Shown here in pieces: positions 6,788 through 16,249 of a DNA stretch of 64,000 nt. Where the stretch lies: positions 39,764 through 103,763 of the forward strand of contig JACPUE010000056.1 in assembly GCA_016192425.1 (NCBI GenBank), read 5' to 3'. A program made the translations under genes and the position numbers. This DNA comes from Burkholderiales bacterium. Its GTDB lineage: Bacteria; Pseudomonadota; Gammaproteobacteria; Burkholderiales; Burkholderiaceae_C. The first letter of the stretch is position 1, and the number at the start of each line of letters is the position of its first letter. Below the pieces are notes generated by a model. The model worked only from the letters and a program-made list of their open reading frames with translations, searched no databases and had not been told where the DNA came from.

Positions 6788-9508
6788 TCAATCAAACGTT
6801 TCAGATGCAATATCGCTGGCGAACAGCCACGCCATCAGTTCCGTCTCCTGCATCGGTGGAGCGAACAAGAAACCCTGGGCCACCGTGCAGCCAAGGTCGG
6901 CCAGAAAATCAAGATCCCTGGAGCCTTCCACGCCTTTGGCTACTGCCGCAATGCCCAGATCACTGGCCAGGCCAAAAACAGAGCGCACCACTGCAGCGTT
7001 GAATCGGTCGGCGTGGGCACCGGCAATCAACCGGCGATCGATCTTCAGCCCCTCGAAGAAGGCATGCTTCAGGCATCCGGGGCCTGAGCACCCCATGCCG
7101 AAATCATCGAAGGCAAGCGAGACCCCTGTGCGCGCAAACCGCTCCATGGCCTGAGAAATATCCGCTTCTCCTTGCGAGAACACCGAAACTGGAATATCCA
7201 GCTGCACACTGGAAGCGCAAACACCGGTTTCAGCAATCACAGCGTCGATCTGGTCTGCAAACGCCGCATCAAACACTTGCGAGGGAGCCAGGTTGATGGC
7301 CAGGGAAAAATCCTTGAACCCTGAGTTCTGGATCCTGCGCAAGCACTTGCAGGCCTCCAGCAAAATCCACCGCCCCAGGGATGGCATGAACCCGGAGCGC
7401 TCTGCCAGAGGAAGGATCTCTGCAGGATAGACGAGACCGACTTGCGAATCCATCAAGCGCAGCATGACTTCGGCGGCGATGGTCTTTCTGGACTGCACAT
7501 CCACTATGGGCTGGAAATGGAGCACGAAGTCCCCACGCTCCAGGGCCTGCTGCAACGGGTATCCCACAAGCCGCCCGTTCTCCAGCACCGAATCGCTGGT
7601 GCGCTCGAATACCCGGACCTGGCCTCCGCCCAGGCCTTTGGCACGGTACATGGCGCGATCCGAAGCGGCGATCAGCGCATCGACATCGGCACCATCGTCG
7701 GGGTAGAAACTGAGCCCTATGCTGGCACTGACGGGGAGGTCGTTACCATTGCACCGGATCGGATCGCTGAAGGCTTGCAGGAGCTTCGCCGCCACGCCCA
7801 GCGCCTGTTCCCGCGAGCCCACCTCGGGCAAGACCACGACGAATTCATCCCCGCCATAGCGGGCCAGGGTGTCGTTGTCACGGATCCGGGTGCGCAGGCG
7901 TTCGGCAATTTCCACCAGCACCGCATCGCCCGCCTCATGGCCCAGGGTATCGTTGACGGGCTTGAAGCGATCCAGGTCCACAAAGGCAATCGCCAAGGGT
8001 TTCTTGCTGCGCCGTGCGTGGGCGACTTCCTGTGCGGCACGGTCCCACAACAGGGTTCGATTGGCCAGGCCCGTCAAGGGATCATGCAGTGCGGAATGCC
8101 GCACGCGCCCGGTTCCAAGGTGGCGCTCGGTGATATCGGCAATCAGCCCGACATAGCGCGCATTCTGGGGAGAACCCGGCGGCAGGGAACGGATCTCCAG
8201 CGTCTCCAGAAACAGGCGCCCCTGCTTGTTGCGGTTCCAGAGTTCCCCGCTCCAGTGGCCCTGGCTGGTCAGTTGCCCGAACATGTCTTTGTAAAACAGC
8301 GGATCCTGTTTGCCAGATTTCCAGAGCCTGGGGGTCTTGCCAAGAACCTCTGACGCCTCGTAGCCGGTAATTTTGGAAAACGCCGGGTTGACCCAGAGTA
8401 TTTTCTGGTCGACGTCGGTGACCACCACCCCGTAGTGCAGATGGCTCACCACATCCGCAGAGATTTCATTCCAGACGGCCTGCGCGGGCGGCGGCGCCGG
8501 GGCCTGGTGGGCGTCGCTTCCCAGGCATCGCCTCGCCAGTTCTACCCTGTTGGCAACCCCATATTTCTGAAAGATCCGCCCCATGTAGGTGCGCACCGTC
8601 CAATAGCTGATGCCCAGCCTGCGCGCAATTTCCTTGTCGGGTATGCCCTTGATGGCCATGCGGCACACCAGCCCCTCCCGCCCGGTGAGGTCGGGCATGT
8701 CAGGCACGCCCGGCTCGCACCCCGCGCAGGGCTCGCTGGCCGGTGCCGGGCTGGCAGCATGCAGCAGGCGCTCAATGACGAGGATCAGTTCGGCATGTTC
8801 CACCGGCTTGGCAATGCAAAGGGTGGCGCCCGCGCGCAAAGAGTCGATTCGGCGGGCAGAGTCCAGAAAGCCCGAGATGGCCACGATCGGCAGCGTGGCA
8901 TACCCGCCGCCCAGCCGCCGCACTTCGCGGATGAAGTGGTTGCCCGAGCGGTCATCCGCAAGGACGATGTCGGCAATCACCACGTCGTACTGCCCTTCTC
9001 GCGCCGCAGACAAGGCGGCCGGAATGGATCGGCACAGATCGACCTGAATGCCCCGGTTCTTCAGGATATGCTGGATCAGTTCCCCGATGGCACGGTCGTC
9101 GTCCAGCACCAGCACGCGGCGCTGGTGCTGCTCGGCACCGGGGTAGGATGCGGCGACATCGGTCAGGTACTTGCGGAACGCGTCGAGTTCTTCTTTGAAG
9201 AAGACTTCAGCCACCCCCATCTCCATCGCAGAGGAGACCGTGTCGCGGCGCCTGCTGCCGGTGAGCAGAACAATGGGAATGGCGGCAATGCCGGGATCGC
9301 TCCGCAGGGTGGCCACAGTCTCGGCCAGATGGTCGGAGGACACATGGGTCGAAGCGGTGACGATCAGATCGGGAATGCGCTCCCGGATCTCTGCAATCGC
9401 CTCGCCTATGTCCGAAAAGGACGCCACATGCCACCCCGCTGTGCCAGCGAGCTCCGCGACCAGCGCGCGCGCACTCGCCGATCGATCGATGTGACACAGG
9501 TACGCCAT
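6788..9508 (-). CDS. REC-REC-HTH-PAS-GGDEF-EAL response regulator
   Basis: 906 residues. Order: receiver 1 (1-115), receiver 2 (128-250), LuxR-type HTH (270-330, DKEIARRLGISYWTVRTYMG), PAS (345-465), GGDEF (470-635), EAL (650-895). Receiver 2 looks active (DDD near 136, D180, K234). Receiver 1 lacks the acidic pair and the phospho-acceptor (DLIVTAS), so it is a pseudo-receiver. The GGDEF motif is intact (YGGDEF 551-556), so it should make c-di-GMP. The EAL domain is degenerate: EAL is EVM (680-682), the ELTES glutamates are changed (LDIPV), and AEGVE is AKGVE (857-861), so phosphodiesterase activity is unlikely. The downstream neighbour is a haemerythrin. Confidence 0.9.
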   Translation of the reverse strand: MAYLCHIDRSASARALVAELAGTAGWHVASFSDIGEAIAEIRERIPDLIVTASTHVSSDHLAETVATLRSDPGIAAIPIVLLTGSRRRDTVSSAMEMGVAEVFFKEELDAFRKYLTDVAASYPGAEQHQRRVLVLDDDRAIGELIQHILKNRGIQVDLCRSIPAALSAAREGQYDVVIADIVLADDRSGNHFIREVRRLGGGYATLPIVAISGFLDSARRIDSLRAGATLCIAKPVEHAELILVIERLLHAASPAPASEPCAGCEPGVPDMPDLTGREGLVCRMAIKGIPDKEIARRLGISYWTVRTYMGRIFQKYGVANRVELARRCLGSDAHQAPAPPPAQAVWNEISADVVSHLHYGVVVTDVDQKILWVNPAFSKITGYEASEVLGKTPRLWKSGKQDPLFYKDMFGQLTSQGHWSGELWNRNKQGRLFLETLEIRSLPPGSPQNARYVGLIADITERHLGTGRVRHSALHDPLTGLANRTLLWDRAAQEVAHARRSKKPLAIAFVDLDRFKPVNDTLGHEAGDAVLVEIAERLRTRIRDNDTLARYGGDEFVVVLPEVGSREQALGVAAKLLQAFSDPIRCNGNDLPVSASIGLSFYPDDGADVDALIAASDRAMYRAKGLGGGQVRVFERTSDSVLENGRLVGYPLQQALERGDFVLHFQPIVDVQSRKTIAAEVMLRLMDSQVGLVYPAEILPLAERSGFMPSLGRWILLEACKCLRRIQNSGFKDFSLAINLAPSQVFDAAFADQIDAVIAETGVCASSVQLDIPVSVFSQGEADISQAMERFARTGVSLAFDDFGMGCSGPGCLKHAFFEGLKIDRRLIAGAHADRFNAAVVRSVFGLASDLGIAAVAKGVEGSRDLDFLADLGCTVAQGFLFAPPMQETELMAWLFASDIASETFD

Positions 9509-9756
9509 GCTTGAAACAATTCGCCGAGGGGGGCCAAACGGCTGATGCTATGCCAACCCCACCCCGTTGGGGAATCGCTGTAACCAGCGAGGGGCTGGTG
9601 CTCGCACTCCATGCCGATCAGCGCATCGGCAATGCCCGCAGGGCTGCTGGCCTCGCCGGGTGTGCAGGGTGCGTGCGTAGCTGGTGGGGCCTGTGCAAGC
9701 CGTCAGTTTCGCGTAGGATGCGGCCACTTTTGCACTTTGAAACAGATGGAGGGCCC

Positions 9757-11046
9757 ATGGGCATGTTTGACTGGCAGGAAAAAAGCGCCGACGTGCTGGC
9801 GCAGGGCGGCGTGATCGGGCCGCACGAGCGGCTGCCCTGGCCGCAGACGGCCATGATGGGCGTGCAGCACGTCATTGCGATGTTCGGCGCCACGGTGCTC
9901 GCGCCCATCCTCATGGGCTTCGACCCCAACCTAGCCATTCTGATGAGCGGCATCGGCACGCTGATCTTCTTCCTCATCACCGGCGGCAAGGTGCCCAGCT
10001 ACCTGGGGTCGAGCTTTGCCTTCATCGGCGTGGTGATTGCCGCCACGGCCTATGCGGGCAAGGGACTCAATGCCAACATCGGCGTGGCGCTGGGCGGCAT
10101 CATCGCCTGCGGGGCGCTATACACCCTCATTGGCGCCATCGTGCAGATGGTGGGCACGGGCTGGATCGAGCGCTTCATGCCGCCCGTGGTCACCGGCTCG
10201 GTGGTGGCGGTGATCGGCCTGAACCTCGCCGGCATTCCCATCAAGAACATGGCCGCGGGCAACTTCGACAGCTGGATGCAGGCCGTGACCTTTGTCTGCG
10301 TGGGCCTGGTGGCCGTGCTCGCGCGCGGTATGGTGCAGCGCCTGCTGATCCTGGTGGGCCTGATCGTGGCCAGCCTGATCTACGCCCTGCTGACCAACGG
10401 CCTGGGCCTGGGCAAGCCCATGGATCTGACAACCCTGGCCAACGCGCCCTGGTTCGGCATGCCTGGCTTTGCGGCGCCCGTGTTCAGCGGCCCGGCCATG
10501 CTGCTGATTGCCCCGGTGGCCATCATCCTGGTGGCCGAGAACCTGGGCCACATCAAGGCGGTGACGGCCATGACCGGCCAGAACCTGGACAAGTACATGG
10601 GCCGCGCCTTCATGGGCGACGGCATCGCCACCATGGTCAGCGGCGCCGCAGGCGGCACCGGCGTGACGACTTACGCCGAGAACATCGGTGTGATGGCGGC
10701 GACCAAGATCTACTCCACCGCCGTGTTCCTGGTGGCTGCGCTGATTGCCGTGCTGCTGGGCTTTTCGCCCAAGTTCGGCGCCGTGATCCAGACCATCCCG
10801 CTGCCGGTGATGGGCGGCGTGTCCATCGTGGTGTTCGGCCTGATCGCCGTGGCCGGGGCCAAGATCTGGGTGGACAACAAGGTCGATTTTTCGCAGAACA
10901 AGAATCTCATCGTGGCCGCCATCACGCTCATCATCGGCACGGGTGATTTCACGCTCAAGTTCGGCGACTTTGCGCTGGGCGGCATTGGCACCGCCACGTT
11001 TGGCGCCATCGTGCTGTACGCGCTGCTGAACCGGGACAAGGCCTGA
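9757..11046 (+). CDS. Uracil/xanthine permease (NCS2 family)
   Basis: 429 residues, an inner-membrane nucleobase:cation symporter with about 12-14 membrane segments. N-terminal PWPQTAMMGVQHVIAMFGATVLAP, the internal conserved loop VAENLGHIKAV with its glutamate, and GGTGVTTYAENIG are the signature stretches of the UraA/UacT group. The ATG at 9757 is chosen because ATGGAGGG lies just upstream; the frame is open for 246 bases before it but that stretch is not conserved-looking. It ends 2 bases before the convergent binding-protein gene, so no terminator separates them. Substrate (uracil against xanthine) cannot be settled from sequence. Confidence 0.9.
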   Translation: MGMFDWQEKSADVLAQGGVIGPHERLPWPQTAMMGVQHVIAMFGATVLAPILMGFDPNLAILMSGIGTLIFFLITGGKVPSYLGSSFAFIGVVIAATAYAGKGLNANIGVALGGIIACGALYTLIGAIVQMVGTGWIERFMPPVVTGSVVAVIGLNLAGIPIKNMAAGNFDSWMQAVTFVCVGLVAVLARGMVQRLLILVGLIVASLIYALLTNGLGLGKPMDLTTLANAPWFGMPGFAAPVFSGPAMLLIAPVAIILVAENLGHIKAVTAMTGQNLDKYMGRAFMGDGIATMVSGAAGGTGVTTYAENIGVMAATKIYSTAVFLVAALIAVLLGFSPKFGAVIQTIPLPVMGGVSIVVFGLIAVAGAKIWVDNKVDFSQNKNLIVAAITLIIGTGDFTLKFGDFALGGIGTATFGAIVLYALLNRDKA

Positions 11047-11048
11047 CA

Positions 11049-12194
11049 TTACGCCAGGAACTTGCCCGCAGGACCTAGAACGCCCAGGTCGATGTAGCGC
11101 GAGCCCACAAACGGCGCCTGGCCGCTGTAGTCCACCACGAAACCGCCCATGTCCCAGTTGCGGATGCCTGCCAGGGCGCTGCGCAGCTTGGCGCGCGTGG
11201 GGTCGCTGCCTGCGCGCTCCAGGCCCTCGGCCAGCACGCGCATGTTGACGTAGCCCTCCAGGCTGCCCAGGTTGAAATCGTTCTGTCCGCGCGCCTTCAT
11301 GGCGCTCTGGTAGTCGCGCACCACGGCTGTCTTGCCCTTGTTCGGATCGGGCATGACCATGGTGAGGGCCAGGCCGCCACCGGCCTCTCCCAACTGGCGG
11401 AAACCATCGCTGGTCAGTGTGGCGCTGACACCAGCCATCAGCACACCGGGCAGTGCTTTCTTGAGGCCACGCACCAGCGGCACCGTGGCCGAGCCTGCCG
11501 TGGCCATCAGCACGGCGGCCGGGCGTGCGCTGCCCACCTGGCCGAGCACGGCGTCCAGGTTCTTGCCGTCGGTGGCCAGTGCGGCCTGCACCGTGGCCTT
11601 GCCGCCTGCAGCGGCCAGGGCACGGTTGGCGTCTTCCAGCAGTTCGCGGCCGTAGGGGTTGTCCAGAAAGACAACGCCGATCTCCTTGACGCCCATGCCC
11701 ACCAGGCGTTGCACCAGGCGCTGCACTTCGTCGGTGTAGCTGGCGCGCACGTGGAAGACGTTGCGTGCGTTCTTGCGCAGCGAGGATGCGCCCGTGAGCG
11801 GTGCCACGTAAGGCAGGCCCGCTTCCTCCACCAGGGGCAGGATGGCGGTGTTGTTGGGCGTGCCCACGCACGAGAGCAGGGCAAAGGCCGAGCCCTGGCC
11901 GATCATCTGCTTGACGTTGTCGATGGTGCGCTGGGGCACGTAGCCGTCGTCCACCATGTTGAGCTGCAGCGCACGGCCGTGCACGCCGCCACGCGCGTTG
12001 ATCTGGGTGATGGCCGCCTCGGCGCCCTGGCGCAGGTCGGTGCCAAAACCAGCCAGCGGGCCGCTGAGGGCTGCCGAACAGCCGATGGTGAGCGACTTGC
12101 CGCTGATGCCGCCCTCCTGGGCAAGGGCGCTGCGCACAAAGGCGGGGGCCGCAAGGGCGGCTGCGGCGTAAGAGACAAACTGGCGACGTTGCAC
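11049..12194 (-). CDS. ABC transporter periplasmic binding protein (Leu/Ile/Val type)
   Basis: 381 residues with a GTG start at 12194. That start has GGAG 8 bases upstream and opens a twin-arginine-like signal (QRRQFVSYAAAALAAPAFV, cleavage near ALA-Q). The mature part has the type I periplasmic fold: LTIGCSAALSGPLAGFG, GRALQLNMVDDGYVP, and SLEGYVNMRVLAEGLE near the end. No permease or ATPase genes of the system are nearby, so it is an orphan binding protein; a sensory role is possible. An upstream in-frame start exists (12314) but would add 40 unlikely residues. Confidence 0.88.
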   Translation of the reverse strand: MQRRQFVSYAAAALAAPAFVRSALAQEGGISGKSLTIGCSAALSGPLAGFGTDLRQGAEAAITQINARGGVHGRALQLNMVDDGYVPQRTIDNVKQMIGQGSAFALLSCVGTPNNTAILPLVEEAGLPYVAPLTGASSLRKNARNVFHVRASYTDEVQRLVQRLVGMGVKEIGVVFLDNPYGRELLEDANRALAAAGGKATVQAALATDGKNLDAVLGQVGSARPAAVLMATAGSATVPLVRGLKKALPGVLMAGVSATLTSDGFRQLGEAGGGLALTMVMPDPNKGKTAVVRDYQSAMKARGQNDFNLGSLEGYVNMRVLAEGLERAGSDPTRAKLRSALAGIRNWDMGGFVVDYSGQAPFVGSRYIDLGVLGPAGKFLA

Positions 12195-12351
12195 GGCAAA
12201 GGCTCCGGATATAAAGAGGGGGTGTGGGGGTGGACCGGGTCGGTACGCCAGCGCTGCGGCCAGGGGCCGGAGGCTGGGTTCGGCATTCGGGTAAACCCTG
12301 TATTCTGATGACATTCACATGACGGCGGTAGAGACCGCTCTCCATAACCCC

Positions 12352-12774
12352 ATGCCGATCTGGAAAAAACCCATCACCCTGGAACTGCTGAACCAGACCA
12401 ATGCCCGCACTGCGGCCACCCACCTGGGCATTGAAATCACCGAGGTCGGCGACGACTTCCTGCGCGGGCGCGTGCCCGTGGACGAGCGCACGCGCCAGCC
12501 CTTTGGCATCCTGCACGGCGGCGTGAGCGTGGTGCTGGCCGAGACGCTGGGTTCGATCGGCGCTTTCTTCGCCAGCCCCGAAGGCCACCGGGGCGTGGGG
12601 CTGGACATCAACGCCAACCACATCCGCGCCGCCAGCAGCGGCTGGGTGACGGGCACGGCGCGCGCCGTGCACATCGGGCGCACCACGCAGGTGTGGCAGA
12701 TCGACATGGTCAACGATGCGGGGGAGCTGACCTGCGTTTCGCGCATCACCATGGCGATTTTGTCGCCGAGATAA
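12352..12774 (+). CDS. Hotdog-fold thioesterase (YdiI/EntH-like)
   Basis: 140 residues. PaaI/YdiI-type acyl-CoA thioesterase. QPFGILHGGVSVVLAETLGS carries H55 and the catalytic E64 expected for this group, and the N-terminus MPIWKKPITLELLN aligns with E. coli YdiI/EntH, which is why I chose 12352 over the in-frame ATG at 12319. Probable substrates are aromatic or short acyl-CoAs. It is transcribed away from the binding-protein gene. A dispersed repeat follows immediately after the stop. Confidence 0.9.
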   Translation: MPIWKKPITLELLNQTNARTAATHLGIEITEVGDDFLRGRVPVDERTRQPFGILHGGVSVVLAETLGSIGAFFASPEGHRGVGLDINANHIRAASSGWVTGTARAVHIGRTTQVWQIDMVNDAGELTCVSRITMAILSPR

Positions 12775-12778
12775 GAAG

Positions 12779-12901
12779 CACCCCCCTGTGGCGCTGCACG
12801 CCTTCCCCCTTCTCTCGCCCCGCTGCGCGGGTCGGGAAGGGGGGACGCCACCGGCGCGGCGTGGCGGCCCTTGCGCGGTGGCTCTGGTGGGGGCGCGCGC
12901 C
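12779..12901 (+). repeat. Family B ~120-bp dispersed repeat, copy 1
   Basis: Begins CACCCCCCTG-like, contains GCCTTCCCCC, GGGGGACGCCACCGG and GGCGGCCCTTGCGCGGTGG. The same order of blocks occurs in inverse orientation at 22901-23023. It is intergenic here, between the thioesterase and the cobalamin adenosyltransferase genes. Confidence 0.7.
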
Positions 12902-12942
12902 CTTTTTTGCGCTACCCGCGGGACACAGGTTTTGGTGAAAGT

Positions 12943-12991
12943 GGCTCTAGCGCCCGTCCAACAAGCGCAAGCAGCTACCATTTTTATAGCA
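12943..12991 (-). repeat. Family A dispersed repeat, full copy
   Basis: On the minus strand: TGCTATAAAAATGGTAGCT, then a GCGCTT/GCGCTAGAG inverted pair. It abuts the stop codon of the cobalamin adenosyltransferase gene (12992), so it forms the 3' untranslated hairpin of that transcript. Confidence 0.65.
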
Positions 12992-13567
12992 TCAGTCGCT
13001 GTCAGTATCTGTGCTGCGCGCCAGGCGCTCGCTCTTCCAGTACACGTCGTCGCCGCCGTCCATGCGGTTGAGCACGCGCGCCAGCACGAACATCAGGTCT
13101 GACAGGCGGTTGAGGTAGTGGCGCGGCGTCTCGCGCACGGTTTCTTGCGCGCCCAGGGCAACCACGGCGCGCTCGGCGCGGCGGGCCACGGTGCGGCACA
13201 CATGGGCCTGGGCCGCTGCGCGCGTGCCTGCGGGCAGGATGAATTCCTGCAGGCGCGGCAACTGTGCGTTGTGCTCCTGCAGGGCCTGGTCGAGTTGCAG
13301 CACGGCCGATTCCTGCAGCAGCGTGAACCCCGGAATCGACAGCTCGCCCCCCAGGTTGAACAACTGGTGCTGCACGTCGATGAGCAGCTCGCGCACGCTG
13401 CCGGGCAGCGGCTCGCACAGCAGCAGGCCGATGTGCGAGTTGAGCTCATCCACATCGCCCAGGGCGGCAATGCGCAGGTGGTGCTTTGGGACGCGCGTGT
13501 TGTCGCCCAGGCCGGTGCTGCCGTCGTCGCCGGTGCGCGTGGCGATCTGTGTGAGTCGTTTGCCCAT
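12992..13567 (-). CDS. pduO: Cob(I)yrinic acid a,c-diamide adenosyltransferase, PduO type
   Basis: 191 residues. Transfers the adenosyl group of ATP to cob(I)alamin to make coenzyme B12. MGKRLTQIATRTGDDGSTGLGD is the family's N-terminal ATP site, and RAERAVVAL and LNRLSDLMFVLAR are the conserved C-terminal helices. The ATG at 13567 gives the usual length (~190); upstream in-frame codons back to 13759 do not look coding. It ends directly at a family A repeat. Divergent from the EF-hand gene, with about 190 bases between the two starts that hold both promoters. Confidence 0.92.
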   Translation of the reverse strand: MGKRLTQIATRTGDDGSTGLGDNTRVPKHHLRIAALGDVDELNSHIGLLLCEPLPGSVRELLIDVQHQLFNLGGELSIPGFTLLQESAVLQLDQALQEHNAQLPRLQEFILPAGTRAAAQAHVCRTVARRAERAVVALGAQETVRETPRHYLNRLSDLMFVLARVLNRMDGGDDVYWKSERLARSTDTDSD

Positions 13568-13757
13568 GGTGGCCGTGGAGTCTGAAAAAGCGTGATCCTG
13601 GATTGTGCGCCAGCGGCAATACCCCTGCCTGCGCCGCAGTGCGCTTACGTCGCGCACCGAAATGTTGGTGCAGGCAACAGCAGGCAAAAGTGCTGGATCG
13701 CTGCGCCTTGCTGCGGTGCAATGAAACCCTGTTCCACTTTTGCAAAGGATGACCTCC

Positions 13758-14165
13758 ATGCACCACGTCTTTCAGCGCCCCCATGCCCCGGCATCCGTGC
13801 AGCGCACGCCACAGCGCGTGCTGCACACCTTCGACGCCCGCAGTGTGCTGCTGCTGGCGGCACTGACCTTGGGTGGCACATCGGCCCTGCACGCCCAGAC
13901 GGTGCCTGCCGCCAAAAGCCCTGCTGCGCAGAGCCAGGCCACAGGCGCCGCGGCCAAACCTTTGGCGGGCGCCGCCACTCCCGGATCCACCCAGTCCACC
14001 GCCGCAAGTGCAGCGTTCGACCGGGCAGACACCAATGGCGACGGCAAACTCAGCCCTGAAGAGGCACAGCAGCTCCCCGCCATCGGCAACCGCTTCGAGC
14101 AGCTTGACACCAACCACGACGGCTTTCTCTCGCGCCCGGAGTTCGAGGCCGGAGCCCGTTCCTGA
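13758..14165 (+). CDS. EF-hand calcium-binding exported protein
   Basis: 135 residues. After a hydrophobic stretch (SVLLLAALTLGGTSALHAQ, probable signal) comes an Ala/Pro/Gln-rich linker and then two EF-hand loops, DTNGDGKLSPEE and DTNHDGFLSRPE, each with the D-x-D/N-x-D-G spacing needed for calcium. It probably works in the periplasm. Of three possible ATGs (13740, 13749, 13758) the last has AAAGGA at a good distance. Partner unknown. Confidence 0.8.
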   Translation: MHHVFQRPHAPASVQRTPQRVLHTFDARSVLLLAALTLGGTSALHAQTVPAAKSPAAQSQATGAAAKPLAGAATPGSTQSTAASAAFDRADTNGDGKLSPEEAQQLPAIGNRFEQLDTNHDGFLSRPEFEAGARS

Positions 14166-14261
14166 TGCGCCCAGGCACAGCCTGACAAAGGCATGACGGC
14201 CGGTACCCCGGCCAGGGGTGGCGGTGGTATTCTGGAACGGCCTTTTCCCGAAGACCCGCCC

Positions 14262-15677
14262 ATGCATGCCAGCGCCCCCCATTCGCAAGCCACCGCCGCC
14301 GAGCGCCCCGTGCCCCAGGCCTTGCTCGACGCCCTGGCGCAACGCTTTGGCACGCAATACTCCACCGCCCTGGCCGTACGTGAGCAGCATGGACGCGACG
14401 AGGGCTCCATCCAGGCCCCGCCCCCAGCCGCCGTGGTCTTTGCCGAAAGCACGCAGGATGTGCAAGACGCCGTACGCCTGGCCGCGCAATACAGCGTGCC
14501 CGTGATCCCCTACGGCGCCGGTTCCTCGCTTGAAGGCCACCTGCTGGCTGTGCAGGGCGGCATCAGCATCGACGTGGGCCGCATGAACCGGGTGCTGTCC
14601 ATCGACGCAGAAGACCTCACCGTCACCGTGCAGCCCGGCATCACGCGCAAGCAGCTCAACGACGCCATCAAGGACACCGGGCTGTTCTTCCCCATCGACC
14701 CCGGCGCCGACGCCAGCATTGGCGGCATGGCCGCCACGCGCGCCAGCGGCACCAACGCCGTGCGCTACGGCACCATGCGCGAGAACGTGCTGGCGCTCGA
14801 ACTGGTCACCGCCAGCGGCGAATCCATCCGCACCGGCACGCGTGCCAAGAAGAGCAGCGCGGGCTACGACCTCACGCGCCTCATCGTGGGCAGCGAGGGC
14901 ACGCTGGGCATCATCACCGAAGTGACCGTGCGCCTGTTCCCGCTGCCCGAGGCGGTGAGCGCCGCCGTGTGCTCCTTCCCCAGCATCGAAGCAGCCGTGC
15001 GCACGGTGATCCAGACCATCCAGCTGGGCGTGCCGATTGCGCGCTGCGAACTCATCGACGCGCACAGCGTGCGCGCCGTCAACCGGCACAGCAAGCTCTC
15101 GCTGCGCGAGGAACCCATGCTGCTGATGGAGTTCCATGGCTCGCCCGCCAGCGTGCAGGAGCAGGCCGAGACGGTGCAGGACATCGCCCAGGAATTCGGC
15201 GGCAATGCCTTTGAATGGGCGAGCACGCCCGAGGAGCGCACGCGCCTGTGGACGGCGCGGCACAACGCCTACTTTGCGGCCATGCAGTCGCGCCCCGGCT
15301 GCAAGGCCATCACCACCGACGCGTGCGTGCCCATCTCACGCCTGGCCGACTGCCTGCTGGACTCCGTGGCCGAGGCCGACGCCAGCGGCCTGCCCTATTT
15401 CCTGGTGGGCCATGTGGGCGATGGCAACTTCCACTTCGGCTACCTGATCGACCCCGCTATTCCCGAGGAGCGCGAGCGCGCCGAGCGGCTCAACCACCAA
15501 CTCGTGGCGCGCGCGCTGCGCCTGGCAGGCACCTGCACGGGCGAGCACGGCGTGGGCATCCACAAAATGGGTTTCCTGCGCGACGAGGCGGGCGACGGCG
15601 CCATCGCGATGATGCGCGCCATCAAGCAGGCGCTGGATCCCCAGAATATCCTGAACCCTGGCAAGATCTTTCACTGA
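14262..15677 (+). CDS. FAD-linked D-lactate/glycolate-type dehydrogenase
   Basis: 471 residues. VAO-family flavoprotein: FAD-binding domain about 50-190 (VIPYGAGSSLEGH, DPGADASIGGMAATRASGTNA, KKSSAGYDLTRLIVGSEGTLG) and FAD-oxidase C domain about 230-470 with the active-site histidine motif GHVGDGNFHFG and the C-terminal CTGEHGVGIHKMGFL. It most resembles D-lactate dehydrogenase (cytochrome) and GlcD. No glcE/glcF genes follow, which favours the single-subunit D-lactate type. Start 14262 is chosen because the upstream codons are low-complexity glycine/arginine. Confidence 0.88.
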   Translation: MHASAPHSQATAAERPVPQALLDALAQRFGTQYSTALAVREQHGRDEGSIQAPPPAAVVFAESTQDVQDAVRLAAQYSVPVIPYGAGSSLEGHLLAVQGGISIDVGRMNRVLSIDAEDLTVTVQPGITRKQLNDAIKDTGLFFPIDPGADASIGGMAATRASGTNAVRYGTMRENVLALELVTASGESIRTGTRAKKSSAGYDLTRLIVGSEGTLGIITEVTVRLFPLPEAVSAAVCSFPSIEAAVRTVIQTIQLGVPIARCELIDAHSVRAVNRHSKLSLREEPMLLMEFHGSPASVQEQAETVQDIAQEFGGNAFEWASTPEERTRLWTARHNAYFAAMQSRPGCKAITTDACVPISRLADCLLDSVAEADASGLPYFLVGHVGDGNFHFGYLIDPAIPEERERAERLNHQLVARALRLAGTCTGEHGVGIHKMGFLRDEAGDGAIAMMRAIKQALDPQNILNPGKIFH

Positions 15678-15790
15678 CGCAGGGGCGGGTATGCGGCGCA
15701 TGGCGCCTGGAGCCGGAAGCCGCCATGCCCCCCGATCTTTGCCTGGCGCCCCTGCGGCACCCTGCTGGGCGCCCTAGGGCCTGAGTCACA

Positions 15791-16249
15791 TCACTGAACC
15801 TGCGCCAAGGCCTTGTCCAATCGGTCCTTGTTCATGGCAAACGCCGTTTTGGCCTTGTCGGCAGCCGCCTTGGCGTCTGCCAGGTTCACCGGCTTGCCTG
15901 CCTGGATCACCCCGACCATGGCCATGACCCGGTGCGGAAAACACTCGTAGAAGTAGACGCCCTCTTTCTCGATCACCACCTTCAGCTCAGCATCCGTGCC
16001 GCCTTTCCAGGCCTTGGCACCTGGGGGCAAGAGCGTGGACACGCTGTTGTGACCGCCTTTGTCCGCAGGCTTGAAGACCACGGTATCGCCCACCGCCACC
16101 TTCAGGTAGGCAGGCTCGAACACCATGTTGCCTTGGCCCGTCTTGCTGGTGTTGAGCATGTGGATGACATGCTCAGCCGCCCCTGCCGGGGCACTGAATG
16201 CACAGGCCAGCGGCAAGGCCAGCCACCAATGTTTGCTACGTGTTTTCAT
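15791..16249 (-). CDS. Pseudoazurin (type 1 blue copper protein)
   Basis: 152 residues with a clear signal peptide (cleavage near AGA-A, residue 25). Type 1 copper ligands: H67 (GGHNSV), C103, H106 and M111 (ECFPHRVMAM), with the spacing of pseudoazurins. It is a periplasmic one-electron carrier, in denitrifiers often for copper nitrite reductase. No nir or nor gene is in the window, although an NnrU-like gene lies at 50.5 kb. A very small membrane protein is encoded just upstream. Confidence 0.93.
   Translation of the reverse strand: MKTRSKHWWLALPLACAFSAPAGAAEHVIHMLNTSKTGQGNMVFEPAYLKVAVGDTVVFKPADKGGHNSVSTLLPPGAKAWKGGTDAELKVVIEKEGVYFYECFPHRVMAMVGVIQAGKPVNLADAKAAADKAKTAFAMNKDRLDKALAQVQ

Noticed and set aside
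4045..7002. Very long open frames on the strand opposite to aacS, PduO-to-permease and the 1343-residue regulator (also 10117-12981 and 46280-49138)
   Set aside because: They mirror well-supported genes; their products are low-complexity His/Gly/Ala/Arg-rich with no motifs, as expected for antisense frames in high-GC DNA.
15678..15790. GC-rich short inverted repeats between the dehydrogenase and pseudoazurin genes as a terminator
   Set aside because: Several weak overlapping pairings and no T-tract; no single stem stood out.
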